This document shows positions 16,452-24,998 of a stretch of 64,000 nucleotides of DNA, piece after piece (positions within the stretch are counted from its first letter, which is position 1; each line of letters starts with the position of its first letter). Below the pieces are notes generated by a model that saw only the letters and a list, made by a program, of their open reading frames with translations, did not search any database and was not told the origin of the DNA. Both the position numbers and the translations under genes were made by a program. The stretch covers positions 20,576 to 84,575 of the forward strand of contig NZ_VKGK01000026.1 of NCBI RefSeq assembly GCF_007197645.1. Reading direction: 5' to 3'. This DNA comes from Shewanella hanedai. Lineage in GTDB: Bacteria > Pseudomonadota > Gammaproteobacteria > Enterobacterales > Shewanellaceae.

Positions 16452-17221
16452 TGCATATCCGCACTTGTTAATTATTGGTTTCTACATGACGCTATTCCCC
16501 ATTGTTTTGTGAATATCTCAGAGCTGTGGAAAAATATATAAAAACTACCTATAGACATATCGTAATTAATTGAAAAAAATCAACTTTAACACAGACAAGC
16601 AATCGGGTGGTAAACGGTATATTTTATATGAACAACAAAAAACAAAGGTCCATATAGATCAAATATTTAACAATACCGCTAATATTACAATATTACAATA
16701 TTACAAATTTACTAAGCACTTTCACTCGTCACTTCACATATTGAATCAACATGAAAATTGATAAAATTCAGTCATATAAATAAATAAACAGGCAATAAAT
16801 GAGAGAGGCTATACAGGTGGGATTCAGGAGGTTACTGTTTGACTATTCAAGTAATGACTTAACCCGTGTTAGCCGTGAGTAACCACTGTAAGGCATGGTT
16901 TATGTTTAGTGCATGAATATTTTAAAAAAATTACAAACCTTGTCGTTGAGTATCCTTTATTATCGTAGTAAATAGACATAAATATATATTTCATGAATGA
17001 TTCACTAAGGCTGACTCGAAAATATTATTGAGTGACTAAAAATAGAGTTTGTGGGAATTAAGGCTTTTTCATTGTTCGATTACTCTCACACCCTACAATA
17101 ATTAAAGAGCATTAAGGTCAGGATCAAATATTAAACTTATGGAAAACAAAGCCAGAAACAAAATGAAAATATCGTTAGCCTGCACATTCGAAGGCTAACG
17201 ATAACAACTTGTAGGAGCTGT
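16452..17221. other. Long AT-rich intergenic region upstream of the eCIS operon
   Basis: 770 bases separate the sigma gene from the DsbA-like gene. It is very AT-rich and contains short direct repeats of ATATTACA-type units at 16680-16703. A 63-codon forward frame at 16570 lacks a ribosome site and looks like chance. The sigma-gene promoter should lie in the part near 16452-16600, but I could not fix a confident -35/-10 pair. AT-rich regulatory regions of this kind are frequent targets of H-NS-type silencing, which is inference here. Confidence 0.45.
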
Positions 17222-17851
17222 TTACTGCTTATTTTCAAGTACAGAAAGGTAAGTGACCAGTTCAACGAGTTCTTCTGCACTTCTGTGCTTAGAGGATATA
17301 AGGTATTTGCCGTTGACCAGTAACGAAGGAACACCCCGTATACCAGCGAGTTGAGCTTGAGAGTCATAATGTGATATTGCCACACTTGCATCTACAGAGT
17401 TGATTGCAGTCTCTACATCAGCACGCTTAACACCTTGTTTGACGAAATAATCAGTTAATTGGTCCTTGCGAGTAAACGCTTGCCCTTTTTCATGTATACG
17501 CTTAAATATATTGCCATGCAGTTGTGGACTCAGCTTGAATTTTTTCGCTAAGTAATAAGCCTCTTGACTCAAGATCCAACTTGCTCGACCCGCACCGACT
17601 GGCGTTCTGGCAAATTCGACTTTTCCTTTAAGCAGTTCTTCCGTTTCCGTAAAAAGGGGATCCTGACGATAACAGTGAGGACAGTTATAGGAGAAAAACT
17701 CCCTCACAACAGGTAAGTTTGATTCAGGGATCCCTGTGACCAGGGTATAATCAACTCCTTCAACATAGGGCTTTGCCACTACACCCATCGAGATCAGGTT
17801 AGCAGCACAGAGAAACAGAATTGCCATTAAGGGTTTTGTTATTGTTTTCAT
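17222..17851 (-). CDS. DsbA-like periplasmic thiol:disulfide oxidoreductase
   Basis: A 209-residue protein with a signal peptide (about residues 1-26, ending VVA) and a thioredoxin-like fold. The active site is CPHC at residues 57-60, the same dipeptide as in E. coli DsbA, and the cis-proline loop is GVPSLLVNGKY near 173. The family introduces disulfide bonds into secreted proteins. Length is normal for DsbA. The next gene upstream is an epimerase-like protein on the same strand with a 40-base gap to the longest open frame. Shewanella genomes often have several DsbA-like proteins, so I give no symbol. Confidence 0.88.
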   Translation of the reverse strand: MKTITKPLMAILFLCAANLISMGVVAKPYVEGVDYTLVTGIPESNLPVVREFFSYNCPHCYRQDPLFTETEELLKGKVEFARTPVGAGRASWILSQEAYYLAKKFKLSPQLHGNIFKRIHEKGQAFTRKDQLTDYFVKQGVKRADVETAINSVDASVAISHYDSQAQLAGIRGVPSLLVNGKYLISSKHRSAEELVELVTYLSVLENKQ

Positions 17852-17891
17852 CTTACCTCCGTTAATTCGCTCAATTTAAATAGCTGAATGA

Positions 17892-18707
17892 CTAACATTC
17901 CGTCAGCATATCCATTGGATCTTTGTGTCGATAGTTAAATCCTAAATCGCGAGTGATCTTGCCACCATCAATCTCTTTTGCCATTTGAGTTTCCAGGCTA
18001 AATTCAGGCTCAATAAGAGACAGTAATTGCGCTGCTTTGGCGTAAAAATCTTTACGGGTCGGATGCCCTGCTGCACAGAGATTATAAATAGCATCGGTTT
18101 TCTCGTTGACTAACACGCATGCGACAGCACCGATGCAATCATCTAAATGTACGATGTTCACAGGAGAATCAGCACCAGCCAGATCTTTCTTACCCGCTAA
18201 AAATCGCCCAGGGTTCCTAGATGGGCCAACCAGACCCGCAAATCGGATCACGCAACTGTTGCTGTTATCTCTGAAAATATTCTCAGCTTGCAATAAAATT
18301 TCACTTGCCGGTGAGTGAGGTTGGGCGTCTTGCTCTGTAACTCGATTCGGTGATGCGGGGTACACACCTGTAGTGCTGATAAAGATTAGTTTCTTGTATG
18401 GATGATTTGCCATCATGCGTTTAAGAAGAGTTAATCGCTGGAGATAGGCACCGGGGGATTTTCGGATCTCGGGAGGAATGTTGATCACTATTGCATCGGT
18501 ATGAAGGTGAGTGGTTATCGCTTGCTCATCGATGTTGTCATCGTCCAGATCTAGGGTAAATCCGGCTATATTGTCTCGATTCAGTTCGCTAGCAGCACCG
18601 CTTGTTCTCTTACTGCCACTGACCGTAAAGCCTTGATTAATTAATTCTCTTGCCAGCGGTAAACCAAACCAACCACAGCCTACAATACTCACGGTTTTGA
18701 TATTCAA
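17892..18707 (-). CDS. NAD(P)-binding epimerase-like protein (YeeZ-type SDR)
   Basis: Rossmann-fold protein with the nucleotide motif VGCGWFGLPLA near the N-terminus, FISTTGVYP in the active-site region (YeeZ-type proteins lack the full YxxxK triad of classical SDRs), and VIRFAGLVGPSRNPGRFL followed by NIVHLDDC, which are typical for extended SDR proteins. I prefer the TTG start at 18707 (about 271 residues, GGA upstream), because relatives start near the Rossmann strand. The frame can extend to a GTG at 18737 without a ribosome site. The substrate is unknown; E. coli YeeZ is itself uncharacterised. Confidence 0.75.
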   Translation of the reverse strand: MNIKTVSIVGCGWFGLPLARELINQGFTVSGSKRTSGAASELNRDNIAGFTLDLDDDNIDEQAITTHLHTDAIVINIPPEIRKSPGAYLQRLTLLKRMMANHPYKKLIFISTTGVYPASPNRVTEQDAQPHSPASEILLQAENIFRDNSNSCVIRFAGLVGPSRNPGRFLAGKKDLAGADSPVNIVHLDDCIGAVACVLVNEKTDAIYNLCAAGHPTRKDFYAKAAQLLSLIEPEFSLETQMAKEIDGGKITRDLGFNYRHKDPMDMLTEC

Positions 18708-18769
18708 GGTATATCCAATGCGTCCACAATTTGTCACATAATAGCGAAAGGGGCATTAAGATACCAGAG

Positions 18770-19990
18770 TCAGACAGGAAGCTCATTGGGGACGCCATTG
18801 AAGTAGAAACTGATGCCCATTTCAGGTTGCAGTACCTTTATTGCGCCACCAGAAAGCTCTTCAACCTTTAGCACTTGTTCAACAGTCACTTTTTCCTGCA
18901 TTAAAAAGCGCAAACTAGACTCACTGCCGTCAGGCTCACACGCCCATACTTGGGGTTGCTTAACCTCTTTAGTGGTCATCATAACCTTACCGATACTCAT
19001 GTCCGAGAGTTGTACGATAGTCCCAGGAGGATAGATACCTAAAATTTGAACTAAACAGGCCATCAACTCTTTATCATGTTTACCAGCCCGGTTCTTAAAC
19101 AGGTAACCTAATGCCACCTGCGGAGAGCGTACATCTTCAGCCCATAGCTGTTGGTCAAAATCATTAGACAAACTGACAATCTGCGTCGTCAGTGGAATTT
19201 TGTCGCCTTTCAGTCCATCAGGGTAACCAGAACCATCAATAAATTCGTGATGATGGAGGATGATATTCAACACTTGCTCAGGAAATAACCCTGACTTACT
19301 GACCATGTCATAGCCATAGTTAGGGTGCATTTTCATAAAGTTAACTTCATGTTCTGTCAATGCCCCCTTCTTACGTCTAATGGCGTCAGGTACTTTGAGC
19401 TTACCTACATCATGATATAAACACCCTAGGGCGATGTCCCTCATATCCGATTGATTCAGCTTCATCGCTTTAGCTATCATTAAGGCAACCACCGCGACCG
19501 AAATCCCATGTTGAGTAATACTGCTGTCCGACTCTCCTGCACTCACTAGCGCGAGCTCTGGAAGCTCAACCTCTGACATATGTTCAAGCATCTCTTCAAC
19601 TAATGTCACTGAGCTATGATATGCCCCTTCGGGATCGCTCCCTGTTTTACTAAACGCAGTTCTGCAATCATTCACGCTCTTAATAAATCGTTGTTGACTC
19701 ACTCTTAGGGATTTACGAACTTGCAATTTAAGATCAACTTCAGGATCTATCTTTTTAATTTCAGGCAGTTCCTCAGTGCTAGTCTCCTCTTCTTCGACTA
19801 ACAGCTCTTCCCCCGCCAACAAAATAACATAGGGAATGCCTAAGCTTTTTATCAGCTCAATTTGGACTTCTTCTTTGATTTGTATGCGGTTAAACAGGAA
19901 GGGGTGATTCTTCCATGAAAGTGGCAATTTTATCGTGATCCCAATCTGTAACTTAGCTAAAGGTAAATGTACCTGTTCGGCTCTAGCCAC
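18770..19990 (-). CDS. HD-GYP domain protein with DUF3391 (probable c-di-GMP phosphodiesterase)
   Basis: A 406-residue cytoplasmic protein. Residues 1-100 fit DUF3391. Residues about 150-330 are an HD-GYP domain: YHDVGKLKVPD, a MKMHPNYGYDMV histidine, and HHHEFIDGSGYPDGLKGDKIPL with the GYP motif. The family hydrolyses the second messenger cyclic di-GMP. Near residue 275 the family usually has a metal-binding Asp in an [AV]xxADxYDA pattern, but here the sequence reads VSLSNDFDQ, with Asn in that place. This may alter metal content or activity. A C-terminal extension of about 70 residues follows. A short gap separates it from the epimerase gene. Confidence 0.85.
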   Translation of the reverse strand: MARAEQVHLPLAKLQIGITIKLPLSWKNHPFLFNRIQIKEEVQIELIKSLGIPYVILLAGEELLVEEEETSTEELPEIKKIDPEVDLKLQVRKSLRVSQQRFIKSVNDCRTAFSKTGSDPEGAYHSSVTLVEEMLEHMSEVELPELALVSAGESDSSITQHGISVAVVALMIAKAMKLNQSDMRDIALGCLYHDVGKLKVPDAIRRKKGALTEHEVNFMKMHPNYGYDMVSKSGLFPEQVLNIILHHHEFIDGSGYPDGLKGDKIPLTTQIVSLSNDFDQQLWAEDVRSPQVALGYLFKNRAGKHDKELMACLVQILGIYPPGTIVQLSDMSIGKVMMTTKEVKQPQVWACEPDGSESSLRFLMQEKVTVEQVLKVEELSGGAIKVLQPEMGISFYFNGVPNELPV

Positions 19991-20652
19991 TCAGTGAACT
20001 CCCAATAAATTTTTTGTTCAGGCGATTAAATTGTCGGAAAACACACTCAATATCGAACTTACATTCCGTTTAAGCATAATACCCTAATAAAAGCCCACCT
20101 AACCTAATGAGATAACTATAGGACATTAAGAAAGTTGTAATAAGCTAAATATTAAACTATTTCAAATTAAATGATATTTTTCACAATTCTACCCATTTAG
20201 TACCATGTTAAAGCAGGTTTTTAATATAAAAATACATCTTAATAGACAAATTAAGTATATAAAAACAGTCTACTGACAACGGTGCCCTTGTCTATTTAAG
20301 AACACCAGCCATTAGAGGGATTAACGCTAAAGTGAGTAGTTAAAGGGGATAAGAAATCATGCGTAAGGCGTAGAAAACCACAGGGCTTTAGGTAAGAAAA
20401 ACAAACAGATCTGGTTACGCTGAAATAAGATAATTTTATTATTTAACAATGACTAAGTGATGAAAATCGTGCCTTTAAATAACACTTATACCGTACTAGC
20501 ACCAACTGCCTTTTGGGGAATATAAGAACATGGGTAGTAGATCATTGTGAGTTAATCACCTCCTATCACTGTAAATTAAGCGTTTTAAGCGCTGTCGATA
20601 GCAGCGCTTTGCTGTTAATTCAAATACGTTTAATGACAATGCCAAAACAGGA
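19991..20652. other. Intergenic region of about 660 bases
   Basis: No convincing gene is seen. The part next to 19990 should contain the promoter of the HD-GYP gene. A strong hairpin with AGCGCTG arms lies at 20590-20611, just downstream of the DUF2919 gene on its strand. The following bases are not a clear T-run, so it is at best a weak terminator. The middle is AT-rich without recognisable repeats. Confidence 0.4.
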
Positions 20653-21120
20653 TCACGACTCTTTTTTCCAATCCGCAAAGTAATAACTCAAACGCTTAGA
20701 TTTAAACAGATAGATAAAGCTCCAAAACAGAATTAATCCATCCAACCCCATGCTCCAACTGTACAGATAGTGGGAGTTGATACTTCTCTCAACCAGCAAA
20801 ATCCCATCGAGTAACAATAATAGTAACAGCAACCACTTTAACTGATTAAAGACAGGCCTTATCCAAGTAGGTGAACGCTTACGTTCGGCAATAACAAAAG
20901 CGTAAAGCAGTAATGCCCCACCTCCAGCGATTAACGCCATGATAAAATCAACTTTTTGGGGATAGAAAAGTGCGACTAAGCCTGCTCGATCGCTCGCTTG
21001 AGTCAAAGAAGCTATAAAGATACACCAGCCTCGAGCAATGAACACCAACATCAAATAGAGATATATTGGAGGTTTAATATGGCCCTTGTCATCAAGCCAA
21101 GTAATATTACTAAAATTCAC
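20653..21120 (-). CDS. DUF2919 family inner-membrane protein (YfeZ-like)
   Basis: A 155-residue protein with four predicted membrane segments (about 18-40, 57-77, 91-108 and 121-139). The opening NITWLDDKGHIKPPIYLYLMLVFIARGW is the typical DUF2919 signature with its PP and RGW motifs. The biochemical function of this family is not known. It has its own transcription unit, flanked by non-coding sequence. Confidence 0.8.
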   Translation of the reverse strand: MNFSNITWLDDKGHIKPPIYLYLMLVFIARGWCIFIASLTQASDRAGLVALFYPQKVDFIMALIAGGGALLLYAFVIAERKRSPTWIRPVFNQLKWLLLLLLLLDGILLVERSINSHYLYSWSMGLDGLILFWSFIYLFKSKRLSYYFADWKKES

Positions 21121-21207
21121 AAACTTACCTTATCAGTCTCTTTCTTCCTGAAGATATGGAGACAAATATAATAAATTCAATCCCGATGAGAGATCATAGC
21201 AACAATA

Positions 21208-21240
21208 ACCCTTTACCAAACAAGGTAAAGGGTCATTTTT
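21208..21240. terminator. Hairpin terminator downstream of the DUF1842 gene
   Basis: Inverted repeat ACCCTTTACC/GGTAAAGGGT with a six-base loop, followed by a T-run on the plus strand and preceded by A-rich sequence. It lies just past the stop of the minus-strand gene at 21265 and could act in both directions. Confidence 0.65.
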
Positions 21241-21264
21241 AACATCTTAATCTAGTGAAATCAC

Positions 21265-21756
21265 TTACCCAATCACACTAGGCTTGTTTACACTCGTGAA
21301 AGTGGTTAGCGCATCTAAATTGTGTTGCGTCTCATCACTTGACACTTTCACGTGAGCTGCTTCAACCTGATGCCACTCTCCATCATGTAAGTATGAGAAA
21401 TTTGCCGCACCAGATTGCCAATCTTCATTCAGAGACATACGTAAGGTTACGTTCTTATGCTCAACCGGCTGGCCGCCAACAAGAATAGATGAGAAGTCGA
21501 ACCCATCAGCAACAACTAAGATATTGCACGAATCCATTGTGCACATATAAGACCACTCGCCGACAAATTGTGAAATAACATTAACTGGCGGATTGGTTGC
21601 TTGAACAACATGGCCTACACCATTCACCGTTTTATCGACGGTATTGACTACCAACTCTAATGTGAGTTGAGGTGCACCTAACAATGGCTGGCCTGCAACA
21701 GAAGGCGAAATAACATAGGAAACGCGAAATAGTCCAACCTGATTTTCTTTACTCAT
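21265..21756 (-). CDS. DUF1842 family protein
   Basis: A 163-residue protein without signal peptide or membrane segment. It matches the DUF1842 pattern: GLFRVSYVIS at the start, GAPQLTLELVVNTVDKTVNGVGHVVQATNPP near residues 27-57, and LRMSLNEDWQSGAANFSYL near 105-123. Function of the family is unknown. It is followed by a terminator hairpin and preceded by an untranslated region of about 200 bases, so it is probably transcribed alone. Confidence 0.8.
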   Translation of the reverse strand: MSKENQVGLFRVSYVISPSVAGQPLLGAPQLTLELVVNTVDKTVNGVGHVVQATNPPVNVISQFVGEWSYMCTMDSCNILVVADGFDFSSILVGGQPVEHKNVTLRMSLNEDWQSGAANFSYLHDGEWHQVEAAHVKVSSDETQHNLDALTTFTSVNKPSVIG

Positions 21757-21969
21757 GGTAATTCCTTTTAATAACTTCCATTTGCGATAAACAAACGAAC
21801 ATGATGCTTACCAAAGTGGTAAGTAAGATTAAAAGTAGCCAATCGAGTAGCATCTTCGTATTACACGGCATTACAGGAACGAGTTGAGTCATAAAGCGGA
21901 TAAGGAGATAAATCGTTAAGCAGAAGATCTGGATATCAATTTACTTGGTATCCAGCTAGTCCTTAAGCG

Positions 21970-23982
21970 TTATTCTGAAGCTGAAAGTAGTTGTAACAGC
22001 GCTTCTTCGTCGATCACCTTCACTCCTAAATCTTGAGCTTTGGTTAACTTAGAGCCTGCCGCTTCACCAGCCACTAAACAGTCAGTATTTTTAGAGACAC
22101 TGCCAGCCACCTTTGCCCCCAAAGCCTGTAATCTTGCCTTCGCATCGTTACGGTTGAGCTGAACTAACGTGCCTGTCAGTACCCAAGTTTGACCTTTTAA
22201 AGAGAGAGACTCTTCAGCTACTTCTTCGATATCGGGCCAATTAACACCCGCATCAACCAGCGAATCCACCACTTCAAGATTGTGTGGTTGAGCAAAGAAA
22301 TGGGTCAGATGCTGAGCCACGATTGCGCCGACATCATCGACTTTAATAAAGGTTTCGGCATCAGCAGCTTTCAACTTATCTAATGTCTTAAAGTAATTAG
22401 CCAGATTCGCAGCGGTAGCCTCACCCACTTCTCTTATTCCTAAGCCATATAGGAAACGGTTAAAGGTGGTGGTTTTAGCAACGTCAATGGCGGCGACTAA
22501 GTTGGTGGCTGACTTCATGCCCATACGATCTAGCATAGTGATCGCCGACGCCGTCAACTTAAACAGATCAGCAGGACTTTCAACCAACTCTTTATCAATC
22601 AGCTGCTCAACCACTTTGTCCCCCATACCATCGATATCCAAAGCTTTACGGGAGGCAAAATGTTTAATGGCTTCTTTACGTTGAGCTTCACAGAATAATC
22701 CGCCAGTGCAACGTGCTACCGCCTCACCTTCAATCCGTTCTACCATACTGTCACACACTGGGCATGTTTTCGGGAATTCGATGTCAGCAACATCATCCGG
22801 ACGTTTATCGGCCACAATAGCAACGATTTGCGGAATAACATCACCAGCTCGTCGCACGATCACTGTGTCACCCACTTTTACACCCAAACGAGCGATTTCA
22901 TCAGCGTTGTGCAAGGTTGCATTTGATACCGTCACACCACCAACAAATATCGGTTTCAGTCTAGCCACAGGCGTTACAGCGCCTGTGCGTCCAACCTGAA
23001 AATCAACCCCTTCCAGTAGCGTCATCTCCTCTTGAGCTGGAAACTTAAACGCGGTGGCCCACCTTGGCGCCTTAGCAACAAAGCCTAACTGACCTTGATG
23101 CTCAATACTGTCAACCTTGATCACAACACCGTCAATCTCATAATCAAGCGAATCTCGACGCGTCATAATGTCGGTGTAATAAGCCACAACAGAGCTGACA
23201 TCATGACATTGCTTAACTTCTGCACTCACAGGAAAACCCCATGATTTAAGCTGCATTAATTGGCCGTAGTGAGTATCAGCCAAAGGCCACGATTCAGGTT
23301 CAACCACACCAAGGGCATACGCGTAAAACCCTAAAGCGCGGCTCGCGGTGATTTTGCTGTCTAATTGTCTCAGGCTTCCCGCAGCGGCATTTCTTGGGTT
23401 AACAAACAGCTTGTCTCCCTTTTTTCTGGCTCTGTCATTGAGGGCGTCAAACGCCTTCTTTGGCATGATCACTTCACCTCTAACTTCTAGTAGAGGCGGA
23501 AAGTTATCACCCCGTAATGTCAGTGGAATAGAGAGGATCGTGCGTACGTTTTCAGTAATGTTCTCACCCGTTGTGCCATCACCTCGTGTGGCAGCACGCT
23601 CATAGACACCATCACGATACAATATACTGACGGCTAAGCCATCGAGCTTAGGCTCACAGCAAAAGTGAGGCGCTTCACTGGTTTTCCCACTAATACGTTT
23701 ATAAAAGGCCTCAAACTCCTCTTCACTAAACACATTATCCAAACTTAACATGGGTTTTAGGTGGGTAATTTGTTCAAACTTAGCTAACGCGACGCCGCCA
23801 ACTCTCTGGGTTGGTGAAGTTGCAAGACACAGCTCAGGATGTTCCGTTTCAAGCGCTTTAAGACGATTAATTAAACGGTCATATTCAGCATCGGGAACGC
23901 TCGGCGAGTCTTCAACATAGTAACGATGATTATGCTCGTTGAGTGTGTCGGTTAGTTGTTTGATCTCTTCTATCGCGTGCAT
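21970..23982 (-). CDS. ligA: NAD-dependent DNA ligase LigA
   Basis: A 670-residue protein of the usual length. It seals nicks in DNA using NAD+ during replication and repair. The catalytic lysine is in the motif CEPKLDGLAVS (Lys112). Domains in order are the Ia NAD-binding domain (1-70), nucleotidyltransferase (70-310), OB-fold (320-400, with VGRTGAVTPVARL), a four-cysteine zinc finger starting CPVC near 408, helix-hairpin-helix repeats (about 430-580, with LYGLGIREVGEATA), and a C-terminal BRCT domain (590-670). It follows zipA on the same strand with a terminator-like hairpin between them. This neighbourhood is conserved in gammaproteobacteria. Confidence 0.97.
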   Translation of the reverse strand: MHAIEEIKQLTDTLNEHNHRYYVEDSPSVPDAEYDRLINRLKALETEHPELCLATSPTQRVGGVALAKFEQITHLKPMLSLDNVFSEEEFEAFYKRISGKTSEAPHFCCEPKLDGLAVSILYRDGVYERAATRGDGTTGENITENVRTILSIPLTLRGDNFPPLLEVRGEVIMPKKAFDALNDRARKKGDKLFVNPRNAAAGSLRQLDSKITASRALGFYAYALGVVEPESWPLADTHYGQLMQLKSWGFPVSAEVKQCHDVSSVVAYYTDIMTRRDSLDYEIDGVVIKVDSIEHQGQLGFVAKAPRWATAFKFPAQEEMTLLEGVDFQVGRTGAVTPVARLKPIFVGGVTVSNATLHNADEIARLGVKVGDTVIVRRAGDVIPQIVAIVADKRPDDVADIEFPKTCPVCDSMVERIEGEAVARCTGGLFCEAQRKEAIKHFASRKALDIDGMGDKVVEQLIDKELVESPADLFKLTASAITMLDRMGMKSATNLVAAIDVAKTTTFNRFLYGLGIREVGEATAANLANYFKTLDKLKAADAETFIKVDDVGAIVAQHLTHFFAQPHNLEVVDSLVDAGVNWPDIEEVAEESLSLKGQTWVLTGTLVQLNRNDAKARLQALGAKVAGSVSKNTDCLVAGEAAGSKLTKAQDLGVKVIDEEALLQLLSASE

Positions 23983-24002
23983 TCTATATTTCCAGATAAA
24001 CG

Positions 24003-24030
24003 TGAAAAAGGCCGCAAAGGCGGCCTTTCT
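24003..24030 (-). terminator. Hairpin between zipA and ligA
   Basis: A GGCCGCC/GGCGGCC-type stem with a short loop, followed on the minus strand by TTTTT. It lies in the 68-base gap after zipA. It could reduce readthrough into ligA. Confidence 0.65.
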
Positions 24031-24050
24031 AATTTAAATTTGATGGGTAA

Positions 24051-24971
24051 TTAGTCAAGCTGTGCCCGAATACGCTGCAGGTATACTTGCTTAGTGCTTT
24101 CGTTCCACTCTGCTCGACCGCCATCTAAAAGTCGGCCACCGACATCATCGGCAAGTTGATGGGCTGAATTTAGCATAATGGAGAAATTCATCAATGGATC
24201 ACCATGACAAGGCAATGTCATAAATAACACCACCCCTTCAGTTGTAAACTGTTCCATGTCATCCAGATTAAATATGCCTGGTTTCACCATGTTTGCTAAT
24301 GAGAACAGCACTTTGCCATTACCAGCATTGTCTTCATGACGATGGAAAATATCCATATCACCAAACTTGAAGTTTAATGACAACAAGCAAGGTAACAGTT
24401 CTGCACCATTTAACTCTTCACCTTCATTGGCGACCACATGCAACACCAATACATCTTTGGGATCGCCTAATGGTTTCGCTTCTTCAACTTTCACTTCTGG
24501 CTCTGGTACGGGTTCTGCAACGACCTCGGTCTCGACAGTGTCAAACAGTGAACTTTGGCTATTTTGTCCTAAGCCTAACTCCATCTGAACGTCATCATCC
24601 TGAGACTTAGCCGAAATTACGGGCTCCGTACGTTGACGTGAACTGCGCTGCACTGATGCATCGCTTAAGGTAAATTCTTGTTCATCATCAACAGTATCTG
24701 TTTTTACTGAAAATTGTTGAGTGTCAGCTTGGGTATTGTCGGCAACGTCATCATCTTCCATCGCACTTTTCTTAACCCTCACCTCGCCAATACCGTCGGA
24801 GTCGAAACCTTGTGAGTCACGCGCCGATGCTTGGTTCTTATAAAAGCCTGACATTGGGCTCTCTTTTAATGATTTAGGTTGCTGCTTCCTGATTGACCAA
24901 AAACCGTGCACAAGTACTGCGATAATTGCAATCGCACCTAATGCAAACAATACCAGTTGCAAATTTTCCAT
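24051..24971 (-). CDS. zipA: Cell division protein ZipA
   Basis: A 306-residue protein. A single N-terminal membrane anchor (about residues 5-25) is followed by a basic stretch, a long acidic Gln/Ser/Val-rich linker (30-165), and a C-terminal FtsZ-binding domain (about 170-300, with DVLVLHVVANEGEELNGAELLPCLLSLNFKFGDMDIFHRHED). ZipA tethers FtsZ to the inner membrane at the division site. The gene is between smc and ligA, the expected order in Shewanella and relatives. Confidence 0.95.
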   Translation of the reverse strand: MENLQLVLFALGAIAIIAVLVHGFWSIRKQQPKSLKESPMSGFYKNQASARDSQGFDSDGIGEVRVKKSAMEDDDVADNTQADTQQFSVKTDTVDDEQEFTLSDASVQRSSRQRTEPVISAKSQDDDVQMELGLGQNSQSSLFDTVETEVVAEPVPEPEVKVEEAKPLGDPKDVLVLHVVANEGEELNGAELLPCLLSLNFKFGDMDIFHRHEDNAGNGKVLFSLANMVKPGIFNLDDMEQFTTEGVVLFMTLPCHGDPLMNFSIMLNSAHQLADDVGGRLLDGGRAEWNESTKQVYLQRIRAQLD

Positions 24972-24998
24972 TGGTTACCCTGTCTTTACTGTAAATTG

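Noticed and set aside
16570..16761. 63-codon forward frame upstream of the sigma gene
   Set aside because: No ribosome site, low-complexity AT-rich composition, and no recognisable protein features.
20590..20611. Strong terminator or small RNA at the AGCGCTG hairpin
   Set aside because: No T-run follows on the relevant strand and no promoter is evident.
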